NCBI GenBank assembly: GCA_003586115.2
Contig: QVOM02000112.1
Location: 49,076,143-49,140,142, forward strand
DNA from: Salvator merianae
Lineage: Eukaryota > Chordata > Lepidosauria > Squamata > Teiidae
Length of the DNA stretch: 64,000 bases
Direction of reading: 5' to 3'
Made by a program: the position numbers and the translations under genes. The notes under the pieces were generated by a model that saw only the letters and a program-made list of their open reading frames with translations, made no database searches and was not told the DNA's origin. Shown here in pieces: positions 41,671-53,439 of this stretch (the first letter of the stretch is position 1; each line of letters begins with the position of its first letter).

Positions 41671-42911
41671 TTTTTTCTTCATTTCCTATGTTGACCATTT
41701 AAAAGTCAGGCCTAGCACAATTAAACTAGATCCATGACTTTCACAGTTCAGTGGTCTGATAGAAGTTGAGGAAGGACATATAAAATTATAGTTGTTCCTC
41801 ATTATTTGCTTTTTCACCTGGAGAAATGTGCAAGGTTTTGCCATCTGAATTCCCATTATATACTCAAGAATTAGCACAAAAGGCTGGTCATTTCTGACAG
41901 GTTTTTTGGGAGGGAGGGGCAAGAGGGCTATATTTTCACAGGGTTTTCCCCAGAAGGAGCCCTAGCAAATGATAAGAAATGACTTATACAATTTCAAAAG
42001 AGTGAATTATTTCCCAACCACCTCCTTTTACCTTTGCATGCTAGTCAAGGAACAAAATGGAGCTCTCCCTATGACCTCATGGGATAAGGAAGGCTACAAT
42101 CCAATGGGAGTCCATGGAAATCTATGGGGCACTTTTGGCTAAACTTGTTCAGAACTGAGCAGCATGGATATTAGTCAAAGCTGCCTGGCCATTGAGGAGG
42201 TTTGTTTATTCTTCTAATAAAACCCAGATTCCAGTAGTACAAGACTATTCTTTCCCGAAAGGCATGCAAATAGCTGAGAAATGCCACAAATTGCAAGAAT
42301 TCATCTTAAGGGCACAAGAAAACATGATCTGCATTATAACTACCTTTCTGTCATTCTCTGTGTTCGTGGAGGAAAGCACTCAGTGGGAGCTCAATCTTTT
42401 ATCTCTGACTAAGAAAATTGTATGGGATGGGGAGGGGAGGATTGAATAAACCAATTTCAGCTGGTTTGAATTTGCCCAGAAGGGAAAACTGCATATTTCC
42501 CAATATAAACATGATTTTTAAAAACAAAAAGGTTAAGAAAGTACATATTATTTGGAATTTTATTTAGAATTATGTTTTACACACTGGTACCACAGGGTTT
42601 CTTCCACTCCGGCACCATTAAATATTTTTCTTCGGGCCATGAAGGAAATTTGGCTTCAAATGGAAACTTTTTAAACCTGGAAATAACTGCTTACCATAAA
42701 CTGCTTTCTATACTAGCCCCCTAAACTCTTTGCCAACATAAACCCCATTCAGTTTAGTAGGACTTACCAAAATGCAGTGTTTAAATACTTAAGTTGTTTC
42801 TCAGGAAAATCACAGTAATGATCAAATATGCTTCAACCCAGAATAAATTAGGTCTCCCATTAACCTGCTAAGGAGGTGCTGTGTGAGGGGAAAATAGAAA
42901 GGGGAGGGGAA
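41671..42911. other. Unassigned stretch
   Basis: Around 42725-42775, ACCCCATTCAGTTTAGTAGG and ACTTACC resemble a worn dispersed amniote repeat. No gene is seen. Confidence 0.4.
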
Positions 42912-42912
42912 G

Positions 42913-42988
<76 letters not shown>
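42912..42988. repeat. (AG)n microsatellite
   Basis: About thirty-eight AG units with a few AAAG interruptions. The Arg-Glu and Leu-Ser frames across it are artefacts. Confidence 0.97.
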
Positions 42989-42989
<1 letters not shown>

Positions 42990-43463
42990 CTCCCTTGTGT
43001 ATTTACATTTGAGCTCCAGAAATCAGCAGGTGAAGTTTTCACATACCATTGGAAACGCCATTATTTGTTAATTATCAGTAGATCAAGCAGTTATTAGAGG
43101 TATGAGGCAGAGAAGAGTACAAAGACAACCTCTCTGTTTGAAATTTTGTCCACAGTTAATGTGAAGCACAAGCCAAAATCTTCCCTTTGTGCAATCCATT
43201 TAGCTAGCATCCCCCAAATTTCACTTTCTTATACCACTTTTTCCATCTTTTCCATACCTGAGTATAACCTGTACTATTTCTCACAGCTTCATATTTAAAT
43301 AACTCCCTCCTTTTTTCCTTTTTTTTTTTTTTTTTTTTGGCTGAAGTAAACTTATGTAAAAATAGATAAAAATGTTGCTGTCTTGGTGGATGTAGGCAAC
43401 TCAAGGCTTCCTAGAGTTCTCTGAGCTGAATTTTTCTCTCTGCAGATGTTTTGCTACCAGACT
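42989..43463. other. Unassigned stretch with a T-run
   Basis: Contains a T-run of about 20 at 43319-43338, possibly the tail of a minus-strand retroposon whose body I could not identify. Confidence 0.4.
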
Positions 43464-43845
43464 AGGGCTCCCCCAGAAGACAAGCAAGACAAAGAAGATC
43501 CTGCAATTGACTCTCACCACCCCTGTCAGACATGCAGGCTCTTACCTATGTCTGCCTGCTGCTTCTGGGATTGTTCCTCTTGAAAATACCCATATATTAG
43601 CCAAGCACCCACCCACTGCCCTTTGATTTTTTCTTGCACACTTGAGTAGAATCCTGATAATTTCAGACACAGGTGTGTGTTCTTATGGGAAAGCCAACAT
43701 CATTGCTGGATTTCCCATAATAGTGATGTTTCAGGATATTGACTTAATATTCCGGGACTATATTGGGAATAGCACGGATATGTGTGGCATTCCCAGTATA
43801 ATCCCAGGAGAATCGCAGGTTTTAACCCATGGCTGGAGGCACCCT
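43464..43845. mobile_element. DNA element with TAGGGTGCCTCCAG ends
   Basis: Left end AGGGCTCCCCCAGAAGACA; right end GGCTGGAGGCACCCT. Subterminal block TTCCCATAATAGTGATG and TATAATCCCAGGAGAATCG are shared with 40412-41245. It has the uninterrupted TTCCTCTTGAAAATACCC sequence that corresponds to the insertion point of the retroposed sequence at 40563. The flanks share only TA (CTA|...|TAG). Confidence 0.65.
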
Positions 43846-45179
43846 AGGTAGCATCTTCAGTGCAAAAAAATGTTCCCCTGCTGTCATCTAAGATCATTGT
43901 GTATACCATCTCATTGAAAACATTGCCTTTTAGCTATTGGGAGAGACATTTGGCATGTGCCTCTGGGTCAGTAGGAACCAGCAAGTGTACAAATAGTGGA
44001 AATCTGGCACAACCGCCACAGGCACTTCCACACGGACATTAAGAGCAGAATATACAAAGATGGCACACATCACATTCTGTGGCATGTGGCATTGCTCTGG
44101 CTGTGCCAAATGAGCATTAATTTTGTCCATCCCTGATTTCATTCCTTTCTTGTTCCATGGTCATCTCCAATGGTCTCAGTTGTTCATTTGGGTCCCCAGA
44201 AGAAACAGTAGCGCAGGGCTCTTGCTTCTTTTATGATTCTGTTAAATATAACTTTCATACTGCATGTGCTTGAATTTTCTCTTCTACGTAACTAATAAAG
44301 GTAGCACGAATCCTATCCTCCTGTTTATCTGGTGCTCCTCTATTGTTTGTATTTAATCTGAATCTATCTTAATATTCTCAGTACCTAAAATATTGGTCCT
44401 CATCTAAAAAAAAAACAAGTTCCCAAAAGCATCTATAGTATGTCTGATTCTTAACAAAACCCCATCTTCCTTTACTTAGAGTAGTGTTTCTGCTTCTGAA
44501 TGTGGACCTGCTCTTCTTTACTTATCATATCTTCCCAGCAGCTTTTGTTCATTGTATCTATAGTAAGGATTATAGCCAGCAATGTTCAAGAAAGAAGGGA
44601 AGGACAAACTGGCATGTGAACAATCTCACCTTCAAACTGTCTCAAAGCCACCATGAAACCATCTCAGAGGTGCTCTTTTTTTACTGTGTGTGGATGCAGC
44701 CAAAGACACATCCAAAACACATTAGAGATAGATTGGAAATGGAATGGGATGGGAATGAGATGGGATGGGATGAGAACATGAGTGACACACAGTACCATCT
44801 CTAAGATGCTTCTGAGATGCCTTAAAAAAACTGCATATGAACATGTTGTACATCCAGCCACAAGGTATACTACATGCTGAGAAAGAATGAATAATTAGAC
44901 AAAAATAAAAAGGACAGTTCTTAGAAACTTCAACAAGTGTTAAGATCACTAGTCTTATGTGATTTACAGGGCATCCTTGGGATACAGGAAAACTTGTCTG
45001 TATATTGTCACAGCATCATTTTGTATGTTCCCTAATTGACTGGTTTTCCCTTGTTACTATACCATGGTGTCAAAACCGGAGTGGCCAAATCAAAAAGTGG
45101 GCAATGTTCTTTGCATCTTTACCAGCTGTGTGAAGAAGGAATAATAGGAGATGCTGCATTACAAGATGTAGTGTATAGT
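43846..45179. other. Unassigned stretch
   Basis: Holds an imperfect (GGGAT)-rich patch, GGAATGGGATGGGAATGAG and relatives, at 44739-44775. No gene is recognised. Confidence 0.4.
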
Positions 45180-45640
45180 TTGCAGTGAACTGGCTGGTTC
45201 ACATGGTTTTTCACAAACTTAAGGGCGCAACACAGAAATGCCAGCCTCACCCACAGACTGAACTCCTGAAACACTCTGATGCCACCTCTCCATTACATCA
45301 AAGCAGAAAGCAGTCAAACCCACCAGACTGCCAAATCAACCCACAGAACTCACACACCAGTGACCAACTCCACTCCACATGCTACACACTCAAAAGCACA
45401 CAAAGGTACATAAAAGTAATCACGTGCACTCAGTACTCACCCAAACCAATCAAAACTCACCAAAAGATACACATCCACACCCCAAAGTCATTTTTTTTCA
45501 AAAACAGTCAAGCTAAAATACATTTCTCACAACACAAAGACAAGTGACAAAATGGCTGCTGAACCAAGAAGACAACTTCAGCATGCTGCAGGGTTCACCT
45601 CTGATCTCAGACTTTTGGCAGCAAAACATGCAATAAGTCA
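45180..45640 (-). mobile_element. Partial Tigger-like element
   Basis: On the minus strand AAAGTCTGAGATCAGAGG, AACCCTGCAGCATGCTG, GGTTCAGCAGCCATTTTGTC align with AAGTCTGACTCCAGAAGTC, AGCCCTGCAGCATGCC, TGGTGCAGCTGCCATTATCTC at 52072-52139 in the 1.49-kb element. The following GTGTTGTG-, GTGAGT- and TTGGTGAG-rich text also matches in character. Only an internal left part remains. The plus-strand frame 45185-45547 is the complement of this GT-rich text and not a gene. Confidence 0.55.
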
Positions 45641-45730
45641 CTTTATTTATTTATTTATATTTATATTTATATTTACTTATTTATATTTTTATCCTGTCTA
45701 TACCTGAAGGTATCAGAATTGGTTCCAACA
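45641..45730 (-). mobile_element. L2-like LINE 3' tail
   Basis: (TTTA)n-rich sequence followed by TTTTTATCCTGTCTATACC and TGAAGGTATCAGAATTGG, the same pattern as 10867-10935. Confidence 0.5.
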
Positions 45731-46018
45731 GTAAAAACAAATTGTTCAGCAGTCCATGTTTCTTAGTGCCAATGCCAGTTTGCACAACAAGATAATTCAC
45801 ACTGAGCTTTGTGCAATTTTGTGCAAATTAAGAGACACCACATGTGGTTTACACATCACTTGTGGAACCTACCTGCTCTGGAGGCAGCAGTGGTTCCAAG
45901 AGTGCTTCTGTAAGAGTTAGTGAGGGAACAACAAGCCTCTGGTTGAGAACTCGCTTTGAACTTAAGGAGCCACATTTTGATCTGCAGTGGATGGAACTGA
46001 GGTTTTAGAGATCAAAAC
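45731..46018. other. Unassigned stretch
   Basis: No recognisable feature. Confidence 0.35.
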
Positions 46019-46292
46019 AAGAAGAATAAGAAGAAGAACTTGGTTTTCATACCCCGCTTTTCTCGGCCGAAGCTGACTCAAAGCGGCTTACAAGGTTATT
46101 TTTTGCCTGAAGGCTTACATCTATCTTCCGCATCACACAAAGTGATGCTCCCTATTTATCTACTTGCAATTACTTGCTTTCGAACAGCTAGGTTGGCTGG
46201 AGCTAGAGGCCAGTAGAGGGCACTCATCCCCTCTACACGGCAGACAGGGGCCTTGAACTCTGATCCTCCTATTGAAAGATCAGTGCCTTAGC
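46019..46292 (-). mobile_element. tRNA-headed SINE, second copy
   Basis: Very close to 20383-20698 over its whole body: AACTTGGTTTTCATACCCCG, GGCCGAAGCTGACTC, ATCTTCCGCATCACACAA, TTTCGAACAGCTAGGTTGG and the box B side GCCTTGAACTCTGATCC. By eye only about a dozen positions differ, plus a 4-base gap near 46120. The tRNA-like head stops at GTGCCTTAGCC, so the box A part is missing. It ends in an (AAG)n tail at 46019-46038. Confidence 0.85.
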
Positions 46293-47137
46293 CTCCAGAG
46301 GCTCACACCTTGCCTACTACTTTATGGTCCTCATCCACATGATGGCAACTGTTTTAAGGTCTTGCCCATACTACAAAATGGATAATATAAGCATTGTTGT
46401 GGGATCCTTCCACCAAATCAGGACAGAATGAAAATGTTACATCAAAAAGGGACAGGCTTTCTTCCTCTTGGCCCCTCTGTAAGTCTGGAACTCAAATATG
46501 GTCCATGCATTAGAGAACTATGAACAACAAAAAGTGATTTGATACTGGTTCTCTGGGCCATTAATTGAACAATATTGTACATAATCGTTTCTTTAATTTG
46601 AGGAATCTTTTAGAAGCCATGCATCAACACCAGCAATTGTTTATAAGGCAATTGTATATTTCCTTGTAACTGAAATATACAAGGCTCTGGGCATCCAGGT
46701 TTTGGCCCATGAGGCTCACAGAAGAGTGATGAGGGTGGCTTTTCAAGGGCACTTCTTTAAAGTACTCTGAGACCACCCTCATCTCTTCAAACAACCCCTG
46801 GCCATCACATGAATCTAAGCAGTGGCCAAGGACTGAATGTATGGCTGGCAATACGGCCACAATCAGTGAGGGGAACTGAAACATGGGTGGATTTCTGCCA
46901 ACCCTTTCAGTCCCCAATTCCAATTCTAGCTGCACTTTGGAGCTGCTGCTGCAGGACCCCATTGCTACAGCATTCCCCATGGGCACAGAGGACTTACCCT
47001 ACTCCCCTGCATTTTGCTGTTGCTCCCTTCACCCTGAAGGTGGGAGGTCCATACTTGCATCCTGCTGTCAGGATGATGGTGATGATGATACTTTTACCAC
47101 ACTATTAGTATAACTAATTCTTTTAACACCAAAGGGA

Positions 47138-47162
47138 AAATGAATGAATGAATGAATGAATT
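47138..47162. repeat. (ATGA)n microsatellite
   Basis: About six ATGA units. Confidence 0.9.
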
Positions 47163-49547
47163 GCTTTTTTTCGAGGCCAGCAGCACAACCTTGGTTCCCT
47201 TTCCAAGGGCATTTTCTTTTGGTCAAGGATGAGCCATATGTCAACATCTCCTGCCACATTTTTTCCCAACACCCAGCCAACCATTCACAGCTCAGAGCCT
47301 CATTTGCAAAACAAAAAACTGCTCAGCCAGTTGAAAAGGTCAACAGTATATGATAACAACTCTCCCAGGTCACTGGGGTTCTGTGGGAAGCACAACTGGT
47401 GTTTTATGGTGGTCAGAACATCCGTTGCAGAATGGACTCGGGGTTTTTACACTCTTTACTAGTTCGCTTCTGTTGAGCTTCTCTTCTAGCTTCTCCTCCA
47501 CCACCTGAAAAACAAACTTTGGAATTTCAGCCAATCCTAACCATTTCTGGAGTAGCAGACATTCTATTTGTGTGACCCAAACTCCCACTTCAATCTCTTT
47601 TAAATTGAACACAACACTATTTGTAATAAAGCACTAACTGTGAGTTATGAGGGGTACGGGGGAGGTGCACGTGATTGTTGCTGGAACAGATGCCTCCTTC
47701 TTCTCCATTTCTGAGCAAAGAGGCATTTTTTCAGTGGAGAACATAAGTGCCTCCATTCAAGGTGCAAAATCACGCCTAGCAACAATGGTGCTTCTGTCAG
47801 AGATTGTGCCTGGAAATGGGTGGTGTAATCGTGGCGTGATTGTGGCGAGGTGCTTGCTGCCGCTGCAAATGGAGACACCATGGCTGTGAGCGCTCTCTTG
47901 AACGTTAGTGATTGCCTCTTTGATAAGTAGAGATATGGGCATAATTTAGTTTGGAACTTTCAGTCAGTCTCCAGCTCTCCTACTGTGTTTTTATATTTGG
48001 ATTCGAACTATAAGACTAAGAAACAATAACGTGTCTCTGCTATGTGGGCAGCATGCCTTTGATGGGTCGCCCTGGCAGTCAGTTTCCACAGTTCCCTCTC
48101 TCTCACCCTGATGCTCACTCTTACTGTGGGGAAATGGCCCTTGTTGCCTCTAGAGGCTGCTGCACCTGCCTGTGACAGGTAGGATGCTCTCCTTAGGCAC
48201 ATACAGAGTTCTGAAGATACAAGCTATTCCAGGAGTTGTAGAGCTGTGGGGCTGCTTCCCATGGCTGTGAGAAGACCACTAAGGTAGATACACCTGCCAC
48301 TAAGCCCCTTTTCCCTCCTGCACAGAGCCTCTGCCAATATTTGTATACTGACCTGCTGACTGGACAGAAAGGAGCATAATGTTGATGCATGGCAATGTTA
48401 TCACTGTTGTCATGGATATTAAGATAAGATGATATATATAGAGAGAGAATTAGGTCTTTCTGCTTATCCATTTTTAGGTTAGAAATAAAATGCTGATTTT
48501 AGTCAACAATTCGAGATTATTTTTCCCTGATTAAATCTGGAACATTGCCAAGAGAACTGCATATCCTACAACCATGCAGTCATTAGAATTCAGGCTTGAT
48601 TTTGGAGCATCGTTACCAGTATCTTTTTCAAGCAGATTTCAAGAGTAGACTGGATTCAGCTGCTGGAAGGTCTCTGATGTTCATCGGTGTAGTGGCTTTT
48701 TCCAGCTGAGAAGACGTAGCAGTCACAAATGGCAACCAAAAAAATCCTCAAGCCAGTTTACACTTTGATAGAATGGCCATTTACACAACACCAAAAAGAG
48801 AGAAAAAGATACAATTTTGCATCAAAGTTGTACATGGTGATTTATTTGTGGAGTATGAAGTATTGTAACTTAGGCAGGGCCACATCACACAGCATCACAA
48901 TGGTGCCATGTAAGAGTTTGAAGAGTGTGGGAAGTGCATGGCCCTGAAGCCATTGACCAAGCATCCTGGTATAAGCACTTGGCAGCACTTCAATGAGAGT
49001 AGAAGAAAGCACTTTCACAGCATTTTCTCTTGCTCTGGTACGCCACCATCATGCTGTTATGATGTGTGGACTTACAGGGTGTGCTTTCTTCAGGTTGAAT
49101 AAATCAGTCTTGTTTTGGGAAGCACACAGAGTGGTCAACTTCTAGGGCCATTCCCAGTGTCTCCTAAAACACTCTCAGCCAGAAACATCAAAACTAAGGA
49201 ATGAAAGTTCCCCAGTTTCAGCATTTCCATGGCCGAGAGCTGGGGAGGTGCATGTACCCAGCATGCTACCTTCTCTAGGGGGTGGGGCATTTAATTGCAA
49301 GTCCCCTGGCCCTTAAACTGCAGGAGCTGCCAGTGCATGGCTCCTGCCTATGACTAGACAGACTGCATGCCTGCTCAGATGGCTTCTAGCTGGAGTTGTG
49401 GTTCCAGTGGCACCATCTTTTGCAACAGCAAAATCCCAAACAACCGGTAGAGTCATGTGTCTCTCTTGCTTTGTGAAGCCACAGCTTTTGTAACTTCCTA
49501 AAGAAATCACATAGACTTCCTCCTCCTTCTTGGGAAAACATGGAAAT

Positions 49548-49579
49548 CCCTCCCTCCCTCCCTCCCTCCCTCCCTCCCT
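49548..49579. repeat. (CCCT)n microsatellite
   Basis: About eight CCCT units. Confidence 0.93.
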
Positions 49580-50030
49580 TCCACCAGGTGTAACTAGTAG
49601 TCAGGACCTTTCTATCTTAAGATATTTTCCCCCAAATCTTCATGTGCTTCATTGCTGCAGCTAAATCTGTATTCCATTAAGGCTTCTCGCTGTGCACGCT
49701 CTGCTGAAAATTAGTCCACTGGGGGTGTGTAGCATTCCACTGGCAAAAGACGCCTTGGAGAGGTGCTTCCACTACTTTGGGCCACCCGTGTAGCCTCAGG
49801 CATCCTTGGCAAGGAGCCTGACCCTGCCTTCATCGACACTGTGTTATCCCATTGTCATGACTGCCCACCGAGGGACTCCTCACCCTCCGTGCACATGGGC
49901 AGCAAGTCCTCATGTGCTCCTTACGCACTGAAGTTTTTGCTTTTTGTAGAGGCATTCAGCAGAGGGTGCTATGGAGGTGGGCTGACTTGGATACCCTTCC
50001 AAGGAATCTTCTGCACCCTGTGAAGACTCA

Positions 50031-50359
50031 GAGCTTGTTCGCACTTACCTTTTGGTGAGCTTCTGGATGCTCATTGGACAGGCCCATCCACACTCCATCA
50101 CTGCTGCAGGATCAGGGAGCATCTATAACCACTCCCAGATGCTACCAGCTACGGACAGCTAAAATGCTGCCCATAGCTTGACCAGGAGCAGCTGGATGGT
50201 TCCCGATCAGTAGCCTCTATCACAACAATTGGGCCTGCCATTTGCAAGTGTTGGTGGTCCGGTTCAGGCCATTACCAGCCCGTGAAGTATGGATGGCCAC
50301 CTCCATACCTGATCCCTTCCAGCTATTCCCAAACCAGGCTGTAAAGTGCAAACAGGCCC
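50031..50359 (+). mobile_element. Harbinger-like MITE, internally deleted
   Basis: Left end GAGCTTGTTCGCACTTACC; right end AAAGTGCAAACAGGCCC. The left portion (GGTGAGCTTCTGGATGCTCA, CCACTCCCAGATGCTACCAG) matches 36102-36555. The middle is shorter than in its relatives, going directly from GATCAGTAGCCTC to ACAATTGGGCCTGCC, so about 120 bases are missing. The flanks no longer show a duplication. Confidence 0.75.
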
Positions 50360-50465
50360 ATAGCCTGGAACTAACACTCCAACAACCACACACAGACATC
50401 CAACGTTTACCTCAAGATTGACTGAGTGTATAATTGTGTAGTCTGTCCTTCCCTCCTGGGCATGG

Positions 50466-50618
50466 TAATTTTAAATTTATTTATTTATTTATTTAGTCAT
50501 TCATATATTTTAATCTGTTTTAGCTTTTTAAAAAAAACTTCTCATTTATTGGTTTTGTTGTAACCTGCCTTGAGCAGTTGTGGCATAAGGAAGGATATAA
50601 ATGTAAGTAAATAAATAA
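50466..50618 (+). mobile_element. L2-like LINE 3' end
   Basis: Ends TTGTAACCTGCCTTGAGC, then GGAAGGATATAAATGTAAG and TAAATAAATAA, a standard LINE 3' terminus. A separate (TTTA)n patch lies at about 50474-50494. Confidence 0.55.
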
Positions 50619-50695
50619 TCCACTATGGTTGGAGGGGTCCTGCTTCATGTGGGTTTGTACAGAACTGCAGCTTTACTGTGTCTCAACTACTATTA

Positions 50696-51140
50696 GGGCC
50701 TGTTTGCACCTTACCCATAGTGAGTGACTGGACGCTCACCAGGTAAGTGTGTCCACACGACTCCGCCACTGCAGCATCCAGGAGTGTCTACCGCCATTCC
50801 TGGATGCTACTAGCTGTGGACTACGATGCCGTTGTCCACAGCCTGACCAGGAGCACCTGGATTGCTCCTGGCAAGCAGTGTTTCACACTCTCTTCTGGGT
50901 ACAAGTGCTAAGAATGGGTGGTATGGCTGCAGCTGCAGAGTTGCATGCTGCATCCCCAATCATCATGGCAACAACCAGATATTGCCATGACCATTGTCAT
51001 GGCGGTCAGGCTGGCCGTCCGTACTTTGAGTGCTGGAGGTCCGGTACTGGGCTGTTCCAGCCTTCGCAGTGCAGATGGCTGCTACACCACAGGGCCTTGT
51101 ACAGCCTAGAATGGTATTGTTATACAGTGTGAACAGCCCC
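50696..51140 (+). mobile_element. Harbinger-like MITE, full length
   Basis: Left end GGGCCTGTTTGCACCTTACC preceded by TTA (50693-50695); right end ACAGTGTGAACAGCCCC. Interior blocks CCTGGATGCTACTAGCTGTG, GACCAGGAGCACCTGG, GTCATGGCGGTCAGG and GGCTGTTCCAGCC match 21086 and 36102. The right flank CGA does not repeat TTA, so one side has mutated. The plus-strand 127-codon frame through it (50749-51132) is not a gene. Confidence 0.8.
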
Positions 51141-51943
51141 CGAGTTTTACTAATTCAAACTCTTGGTACCTTTTCCTTTGAGCTTCCTTGCTCTTCAACT
51201 CACCAGCCAGCACTGGAAGTCCTGGTTTGCATATGGTTTGTATGGGTCACTAGGTGGCCACTGCCAGGGAAAGTTCAATTAATTCATTTCACTGCATGAC
51301 AGATGAATGTCTCCCTTTGAGACCTTCCATGCAGTCCAGGTTTTGAAGTTGAGTTAAGAGCATCAGTCAGTATTAATGCAAATAGAGTGTTCTAATGCTT
51401 TTCCATTATGTTCGGCGATCTGCTTATCACTGCAGTACAACTATTCTCTAAACATAAAGCCTAAGGAGCTGAAATAGAATTAGAATTAAATAAAGATAAA
51501 CTTTCCACATTAAATTACAATTCAGGATTTGAGAGTGGTTTGGGAAAGATGGTATTTGTGGGTGGCTTGACACAGAGGTATTTAATCCTTTGGCTACTAA
51601 AAGACCAATCTCCATGATAAAGATAAGAATAGTCTAAAGGTTGTGAAGGCCCTTGAGGTCAAAAACATGAATCTCAATAGCCTTCTAAAAGTAAACTCAA
51701 TTCTTCGAAAAAGCAATCAGACCTTGCAAGGTTAAGTATTGCCAGCATCTATAGGAGATGGAGATTGAAAGAAAACTTTTCTGTGCAGATTAAGTTTGGG
51801 CAATTAGTAATGCTCTCAGCTATGATTCGAACAGAGCAGCATTCAGAGAACATTTCTTTGAACAAAATCTATCAGTGCAATTTTATTCCTAACTGACTGA
51901 GTGCTTAAGAGGAATGAAATTATGGTAAACCATGAAGCCAAGA
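51141..51943. other. Unassigned stretch
   Basis: No gene or repeat is recognised. Confidence 0.4.
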
Positions 51944-51945
51944 TA

Positions 51946-53437
51946 CAATAGAACCTCATATAGAGTGGTTTTACTCAGCATGTTTTTGGTGTTACGTATT
52001 TTATTAACTTTGACTGTGTCTCATCATGTAAAGCAACGTTTGGCCTTGTTCTTGTGCATTTTCCCACCTGAAGTCTGACTCCAGAAGTCAGCCCTGCAGC
52101 ATGCCAGGACCTTTTTCCTGGTGCAGCTGCCATTATCTCACAGAAGAAGGTGCTTCGTATGGCTCTTTTTTGGAAAAGAAAAAAAAGGGGGGGGGAAACA
52201 TATCTGAATGTGGATTTTTGTGTTTTGGTGAGTTCTGAGAGCTTGTATTCACCTTTGAGTGCTTCAGAGTGGGTCATTGATGCATCTGTTCCGTGGGTGT
52301 TTTTAGCTGTTTTGGGTTGCTTTTGACTACTTTTTAAGTAATATTTAGTATTTAGTTTGCATTTCTATGCTTTTAAATGCTTTTGCTTTTGCTTGTGTGT
52401 TGTGTGTTGGTGATTGTCTATGGAGTTCTTGAGTGAATACAAAGTACTTTTGGTATATGTACATGTGCAGAGTGTTTTTTGGTGAGTGTGCATGTGCTGG
52501 TGTGCCTTTTTCTGCACACATTTTTTCTTCCTGTGCACTCAAGTTTTTTGGCAACTCCATGGGAAACCTCATTTATTAGGATCCCATGATTCTTCTGCCC
52601 ACATGATATAGCTCAGAAGGCATCAAAGGTAGGAAATGATGTTTTTCCTACTGGTTTAGGCTTGCAGGGAGCATGTAGGCATTTTGGTTGATGATAGGCA
52701 TGCTGCAGCCTGTGAGAAATCCATGCTTTGGTGTGAGGAAACTAGCATCAGAGTATTTCACAACTGCAGCCTGTGGAAAGCCAATGCTTTGATGTGGGGA
52801 GGTTGACACCAGAGTGTTTCACAATAATAGCTTATGGGAAATTCTTGTGTTGGGTTTGGACAGCACTGCACTCTGAAAAAATTGTGCCTTGATATGATGG
52901 GGGACTGGTATTACTGTGTTTCAGCACTGTAGCCTGTGAAAAACTCTTATCCGATTGTGTGGAAGGTTGACATCTTTTGTGACATCTGTGTGTTCAGCTT
53001 TTCAGCCTGTGAAAGATGCTTGTCTGGATGGTGTGGAAGGATTGGCATCCTGCATGTCATCTATGGTGTTCAGCAACACACTCCGAAAAAACTTTTCTGA
53101 GGTATGGGTATGCATTGCTGCAAGCATCTTGGCTGGCATGTATGTTGCACAAGTTTCAGGAATGGCATTGCCCACCCTAGTTCCTATCTAGGGTGGCTGT
53201 TCTGTACCCCTTTGAATGAACATTTCTTCCTCTTGCTCTGTTGACTTGCTCTCAGAATCCAATTCACCATTTAAGCCAATGGAATTTTGAATAGAGCTGA
53301 CTGAAGAATGTAAGCCAATGGAGGTTTTACTGCAATTTCTCTAACTCCCCCAGATTTACGTTGCAGTATGTTGCTCCCATAATGCATCTTTACATTTTCC
53401 CAGAATAGAATTCTTGAATTATATGAGGTTCTATTTG
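51946..53437. mobile_element. Tigger-like element with TA duplication
   Basis: A 1492-bp element bounded by CAATAGAACCTCATATA (left) and TATATGAGGTTCTATTTG (right), inverted repeats with one extra A on the right. It is flanked by TA (51944-51945 and 53438-53439). The TA target and the CA-RTAGAACCTCA terminus resemble Tigger/pogo elements of the Tc1/mariner superfamily. No transposase frame remains; the longest plus-strand frame (52955-53191) has no DDE motif. The interior has GT-rich low-complexity text and a minisatellite (52705-53085). It may be an internally rearranged non-autonomous family, since 45180-45640 shares the same interior. Confidence 0.7.
52705..53085. repeat. About 60-bp minisatellite inside the Tigger-like element
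   Basis: Imperfect units begin GCAGCCTGTGAGAAATCC (52705), GCAGCCTGTGGAAAGCC (52765), TAGCTTATGGGAAATTC (52828), GTAGCCTGTGAAAAACTC (52929) and TCAGCCTGTGAAAGATGC (53002). Related unit starts CACTCTGAAAAAATTGTGCC (about 52870) and CACTCCGAAAAAACTTTTC (about 53080) also occur. Each unit then has TTTGRTGTG-like and GTTTCACAA/GTGTTCAGC text. Spacing is about 60 to 75 bases. Confidence 0.75.
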
Positions 53438-53439
53438 TA

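Larger units (their letters stand above)
46293..50030. other. Unassigned stretch with simple repeats
   Basis: About 3.7 kb with no gene or intact element that I can name. It includes (ATGA)n at 47138-47162 and (CCCT)n at 49548-49579. Frames such as 46624-46986 (minus), 47229-47462 and 49763-50023 (plus) show no family resemblance and no paired frames suggesting a spliced gene. Confidence 0.45.

Noticed and set aside
42876..43097. Arg-Glu-rich plus-strand frame and Leu-Ser-rich minus-strand frame
   Set aside because: Produced by the (AG)n microsatellite at 42912-42988.
45185..45547. 120-codon plus-strand frame without internal stops
   Set aside because: The opposite strand aligns with the interior of the Tigger-like element; the frame is low-complexity CA-rich sequence.
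52955..53191. 78-codon plus-strand frame that might be a transposase piece
   Set aside because: It spans the minisatellite units and shows no DDE or helix-turn-helix motif.
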